Shown here: in pieces, positions 60,501 through 64,000 of the stretch | Numbering within the stretch: the stretch's first letter is position 1 | Layout of the letters: every line of letters begins with the position of its first letter | Source of the DNA: Monosiga brevicollis MX1 | Taxonomy: Eukaryota; Opisthokonta; Choanoflagellata; Craspedida; Salpingoecidae | Length of the DNA stretch: 64,000 bases | Direction: 5' to 3' | Assembly: GCF_000002865.3 (NCBI RefSeq) | Contig: NW_001865048.1 | Span: 1,065,940-1,129,939 of the forward strand | Program-made: the position numbers and the translations under genes | Notes under the pieces: generated by a model | Told to the model about the DNA's origin: nothing | What the model saw: only the letters and a program-made list of their open reading frames with translations | The model's database searches: none

Positions 60501-63500
60501 CATGAGCCACGACGATGGCATGACCTTGCGACGCGAGGTACAAGACGCTCAACGCCACTATAACAACAGCCACTTGCTCTTCAACATTGCGCCTCTGGAG
60601 ACCATGCTTAGCCCAGCCTCCATCTACGCTGCCTTTCGTCGACAAATGACCACCTACCTGCATCAGCCTACGCTGGGAGTGGCAAAGTGGCGACACGCCG
60701 CGACCTTCTGGATGACAACATTTGTGACAAACCGGCTCTTTGCCGACCCCACAAGCACTTTGGGTAGCCTGATGCGCACCCAGGCACAGCCCTTGGGCAA
60801 CATGGCCAAAGACTTCTTTGCTACCGCAACAAGCAACCAATTGCAAGCCAAAATGTCATCACGTCTGATGCATCAGCTGGCCTCACAAAGCTGGCATGCC
60901 TTTTTGGGTCTTGACCGCAAGCGCAGCGTGGCCGAGCTCACAGCCGCCAAGGAAGCTTTGGAAGTTCGCCACCCCATAAGCTGGAGCGGGTCATCAAAGC
61001 TTGAAGCAGGCGGGCGCATCATCATGGATACGCAAGCTGAGCATGATGTAACCTACATGACCCAGCTGGCCCAGCAGGCACGCATCTCGTGGGGCCACGG
61101 CTTTAAAAGCCAAGAACAATTGGACCTGGCAGCGGCCATTGACCAGCATCGGGCCGAGGATGGCTGGCTGATTGTTGTCGCGCCGCTAGACATGGACAAG
61201 ACGCTTTGTACCATGTCCAAACTGGGTTGTCACCCGCATGCCGGCACGGTGCTGTGGATTGTGCCTTTTGCGACCTTGGCAGACAATTTGCTGCGGCGTT
61301 TGCAAGCGGCTGGCCACAGTGCGCAAAGGTGGCTGGGCCCCTCGACGCCGGTAGCAGCTGGCCTGGACGTGCTTATCATCACGACTGACAAGTTTGTTCG
61401 CGCGGGTTCTGACGCCCTGCACGCACGTGCTTGCTTTCAAGGCATTAGGACCGTGATTCTGGACGAGGCGCACACGCTCATCTCTGATGCCAGCCACCGG
61501 AACATGATGGCTCAAATCGGGGCCTGCGTGGCCTCTGGCGGATGGACCAACATCAAGCGCGTGGCGTTGACTGATACTTTATGCATGTGCGACCAAGAGC
61601 GGCTTTTTCGACAGCTGGGTCAGCAAGCAGGGGGCAAACTGTACCGCCTGGAAACGATGCGTCACGATGTGGAGCTGCGTGTGCATCATGGCGACCAGCG
61701 GGCCTTCTTGTCGCACGTGCAAGGTCTTGTAGACAGGCAGCGGATGACGCATCAGGCGAATGAGGAGCGTGTGCACATGATGGTCTTTTGTGACACGGTG
61801 AGCGAGGTGAAGCTGTTGTGTGACCAGCTGCACGCACGCGGCTATGCAGCCTTGCCTTACTATGCAGACTTGGAAGAGATGGCGCAAAAGGACCATCTGG
61901 CACGGTGGCAACAGAGTGAATGCGACGTCATTGTGGCCACCAGCTGTTTGAGCACGGACGCGGACCTGTTTACCGTCCGTCACGTGCTGTGGTATGGCAG
62001 TGGCCATGACGTTTATACCCTGGTACAGGTGAGTTGTTGCTCAGACGTCCGCAGAACTATTTCAATTTTTAAAAAAAGAATGAATTGTTCATTGAGCTAA
62101 TGGTGTGCATGCAATCGGCTATAGGCATTTGGTCGGGCTAGCCGTGATGGAAAGGGCGGAGCTGCCGAGCTGTGGCTGCCAGTCAGGTGCGCCCCAGCAC
62201 CTGGCATGGAAGCCTTTGTCGAGGGCAGTGTGTGTCGAAGGTGGACGCTTGGCAAAATGTTGGATCCCCGCGCTGTTACATGTCTTGCCACCGGCCAGGC
62301 TCTCTGTGACGTGTGCACGCAAATGGCGCAGGAAGTGCAGCCAAGCATCGCCGCACACAGTGAACATGTCACTCGATCGGGCGAGACTGCACTGGAACCA
62401 GTGATGGCTGATGCATCGCCACGGCCAAGTGCTGAACGACTTGATGCAGATATCGCAGAGCCTATGCCTGTGTCAGATTCACCCACGGTGTCAGATTCCG
62501 AGCTTCAGGCACAACGACTGGAAGAAGCTCGGGCGCAGCCAGTGCAGAACAGTGACAATCGTCAACCTCCAGCATCCGGCGTGACGACAGCCTCTGAAGC
62601 AGGCTCGGCCATGGCTGATTTTTTGCCAAGGCCACGTGCTGGACGACTTGACGAAGAGGCCGCGGAACCCATCATGTCTCTGCCAGCAACACCGACGGCA
62701 TCTGACTTTGAGCTTGAGTTTGATTCCCTGACAGAACTTCAAGAAGATGATGCACCATGCTCTTCCATGCCAGATCTGCGGGCCAAAACCACTTCAGAGA
62801 GTGGAAGTGTGCCTCGGCCCGCAACAGAAGCTGCAGCTTCAAACGAGGCTACGCAGACTTCCACAGCTTTATTGCCTCGTCTTGGAGCACCGTTGCCATC
62901 TCTACCGGTACCTTCGGCCTTGCCGATGCGTTTGCCCGTCCCATCTGCTCCCGATGCCTTGCCACCACGGCCCAGGGCAAACGTTCCCTCGGCAGCGCTG
63001 CGGCATACGCGTGCCCGCGCTCTGGCGGAACGAACAGCTTCCCAAGCCTCATCCATGGAGAGCTCCTCTGACGGTGACGGCCCTCTTGATATAGACCCTG
63101 CCGCAAAGGCTGAGCCCACGCAGCACCCTTGCTCTTTGCTGGGCAAGCAAAGGTCTGGACTTTCTGGCGCACACTCTACGCGCCCTTCTGCCAAACGTGT
63201 GGCATCTGATACATTGCCCCCGGCTGCTTTATCATCGCGAAGCAGTGAGGCTGCGTCAATGCCACGCCTGAGATCAGACAAGCGAGCCAAGACGACGCGC
63301 TCGCGCCTGATCCACAAGGCGGCGGCTGACAAGTTTCTGGATGCGCTGAGGTTGATGCATGCCTATTGCATGCCATGTACCATTCGCCAGTCTCAAGCCG
63401 TCTGGAAAGCTCAACATACCTGTCCCGAATCAGACGACACATGCACCCGGTGCCATCTCGTGGGGCACAGTACCGACGAGTGCAACACTGATTTTGATTC

Positions 63501-63840
63501 TGCCACACAAGAATGTTGCGCCAGATGTGGCATGCCATCTAGGATCGGCGGCCATCCCTTGAAGCATCTGCCGGGCTGCGCAATTGATAAAGGCCTTGGA
63601 CGAGTCTTGAGCTCCATTGTCCTCCTTGCCGACTGTCATCCGCGGCTGCGCCAACTGGCCAAGCGGATGGGATACGATCTTCAGCCCGGGACGCTGCAGA
63701 CGCGACATTTTCGCGAAAGATTTATCGCATGGCTGTACATGGAAGACAAGCATCTGCCGGCAGGCCATTGGCACCTTGTGGAGTTTGTGATTGAAAGCGT
63801 TGAGATTTTGATCGGGGCAGCCGCGAGGGCTGTGATATGA
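57560..63840 (+). CDS. Zinc-finger (DUF3505-like) RecQ-type helicase with degraded P-loop
   Basis: Four exons join in frame: 57560-57664, 57968-60062, 60158-62028 and 62125-63840, for about 1,928 residues. The N-terminal exon (MNHPQQLLQDLRPYDMS) has a good GTAAGT donor. Zinc fingers follow: CPVEGCHYRHESPGTLKSHL; CTQCGHVLRGRVTHHLFKKHH; and PIEGIPVLDGVGCPLCQACF..HHIVAEH. This layout is like the DUF3505 region of fungal RecQ-like and telomere-linked helicases. After a long middle region comes a SF2 helicase: motif I position APLDMDKTL (about 61183), DEAH at 61462-61473, CDVIVATSCLSTDADLF (61923), and motif VI QAFGRASRDGKGG assembled across the last intron. The GxGK glycines of motif I are missing, though Lys-Thr remain. 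The C-terminal exon is Ser/Pro-rich, then CTRCHLVGHSTDEC and CCARCGMP..HPLKHLPGC. ATPase activity is doubtful. The origin may lie in a mobile or subtelomeric gene family. Confidence 0.82.
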
Positions 63841-64000
63841 TAACAGAGGCGACAGACTTTTTTCATGGTTGGATAGTATTATAGTGAGGACCGAGACCAC
63901 CATGATGCGTGTAACAGACCAAGACAATTATGCAAGTGTGTTTCAATAGCCACTGGGCTTTTTCTGTCATGCGGAATGAGCTGCGTCTTGCCAGGACGGA
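63841..64000. other. 3' flank of the helicase gene
   Basis: Short AT-richer sequence after the stop codon. Nothing further was seen before the window ends. Confidence 0.5.

Overview
The window is nuclear DNA from a eukaryote with many short spliceosomal introns (mostly about 60-200 bases, GT..AG), moderately high GC, and long GT/CA and GA/CT microsatellites. Gene content points to a unicellular holozoan, most likely a choanoflagellate and possibly Monosiga brevicollis. It includes a Munc18-type SM protein, an I-BAR-like protein, a RasGEF with its N-terminal REM domain, ANKRD13, a forkhead protein, an EGF-repeat membrane protein with a tyrosine-motif tail, and a BPI/LBP-family lipid-binding protein. 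The species is inference from content and architecture; I could not run a search.

Layout. From 0.2 to 17 kb lie an unrecognised membrane protein (-), cycloeucalenol cycloisomerase (+), SGTA (-), ARPC5 (-), a Munc18/STXBP protein (+), an MRH/Atg27-like receptor (-) and a small unknown gene (+). From 17 to 30 kb, all on the minus strand, lie the EGF-repeat receptor with eight GYLD[VF] motifs, a divergent forkhead protein and an I-BAR-like protein. From 30 to 49 kb lie p47/NSFL1C (+), an intronless ATG14-like gene (-), the RasGEF (+), the BPI/LBP protein (-), ANKRD13 (+) and an MFS sugar/polyol transporter (+). From 49.8 kb to the end all genes are on the plus strand: a secreted leucine-repeat protein with one 24-codon repeat per exon, a 5S rRNA gene beside a 66-bp minisatellite, a second leucine-repeat protein whose repeats share one large exon, and a 1,928-residue zinc-finger/RecQ-like helicase.

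How the genes relate. Several act at membranes or the actin cortex: ARPC5, I-BAR, RasGEF, Munc18, p47, ATG14-like, ANKRD13 and the MRH receptor. They look like independent housekeeping genes, not an operon-like set. Most of the first 46 kb alternates head-to-head and tail-to-tail, and four of the six clear head-to-head intergenic regions carry a microsatellite. The most unusual items are the tyrosine-repeat receptor tail, the exon-per-repeat gene, the helicase with a degraded P-loop, and a plant/algal-type sterol enzyme.

Limits. Exon joins were read by eye from frame continuity and GT/AG sites. Gene ends marked approximate could move by tens to a few hundred bases.
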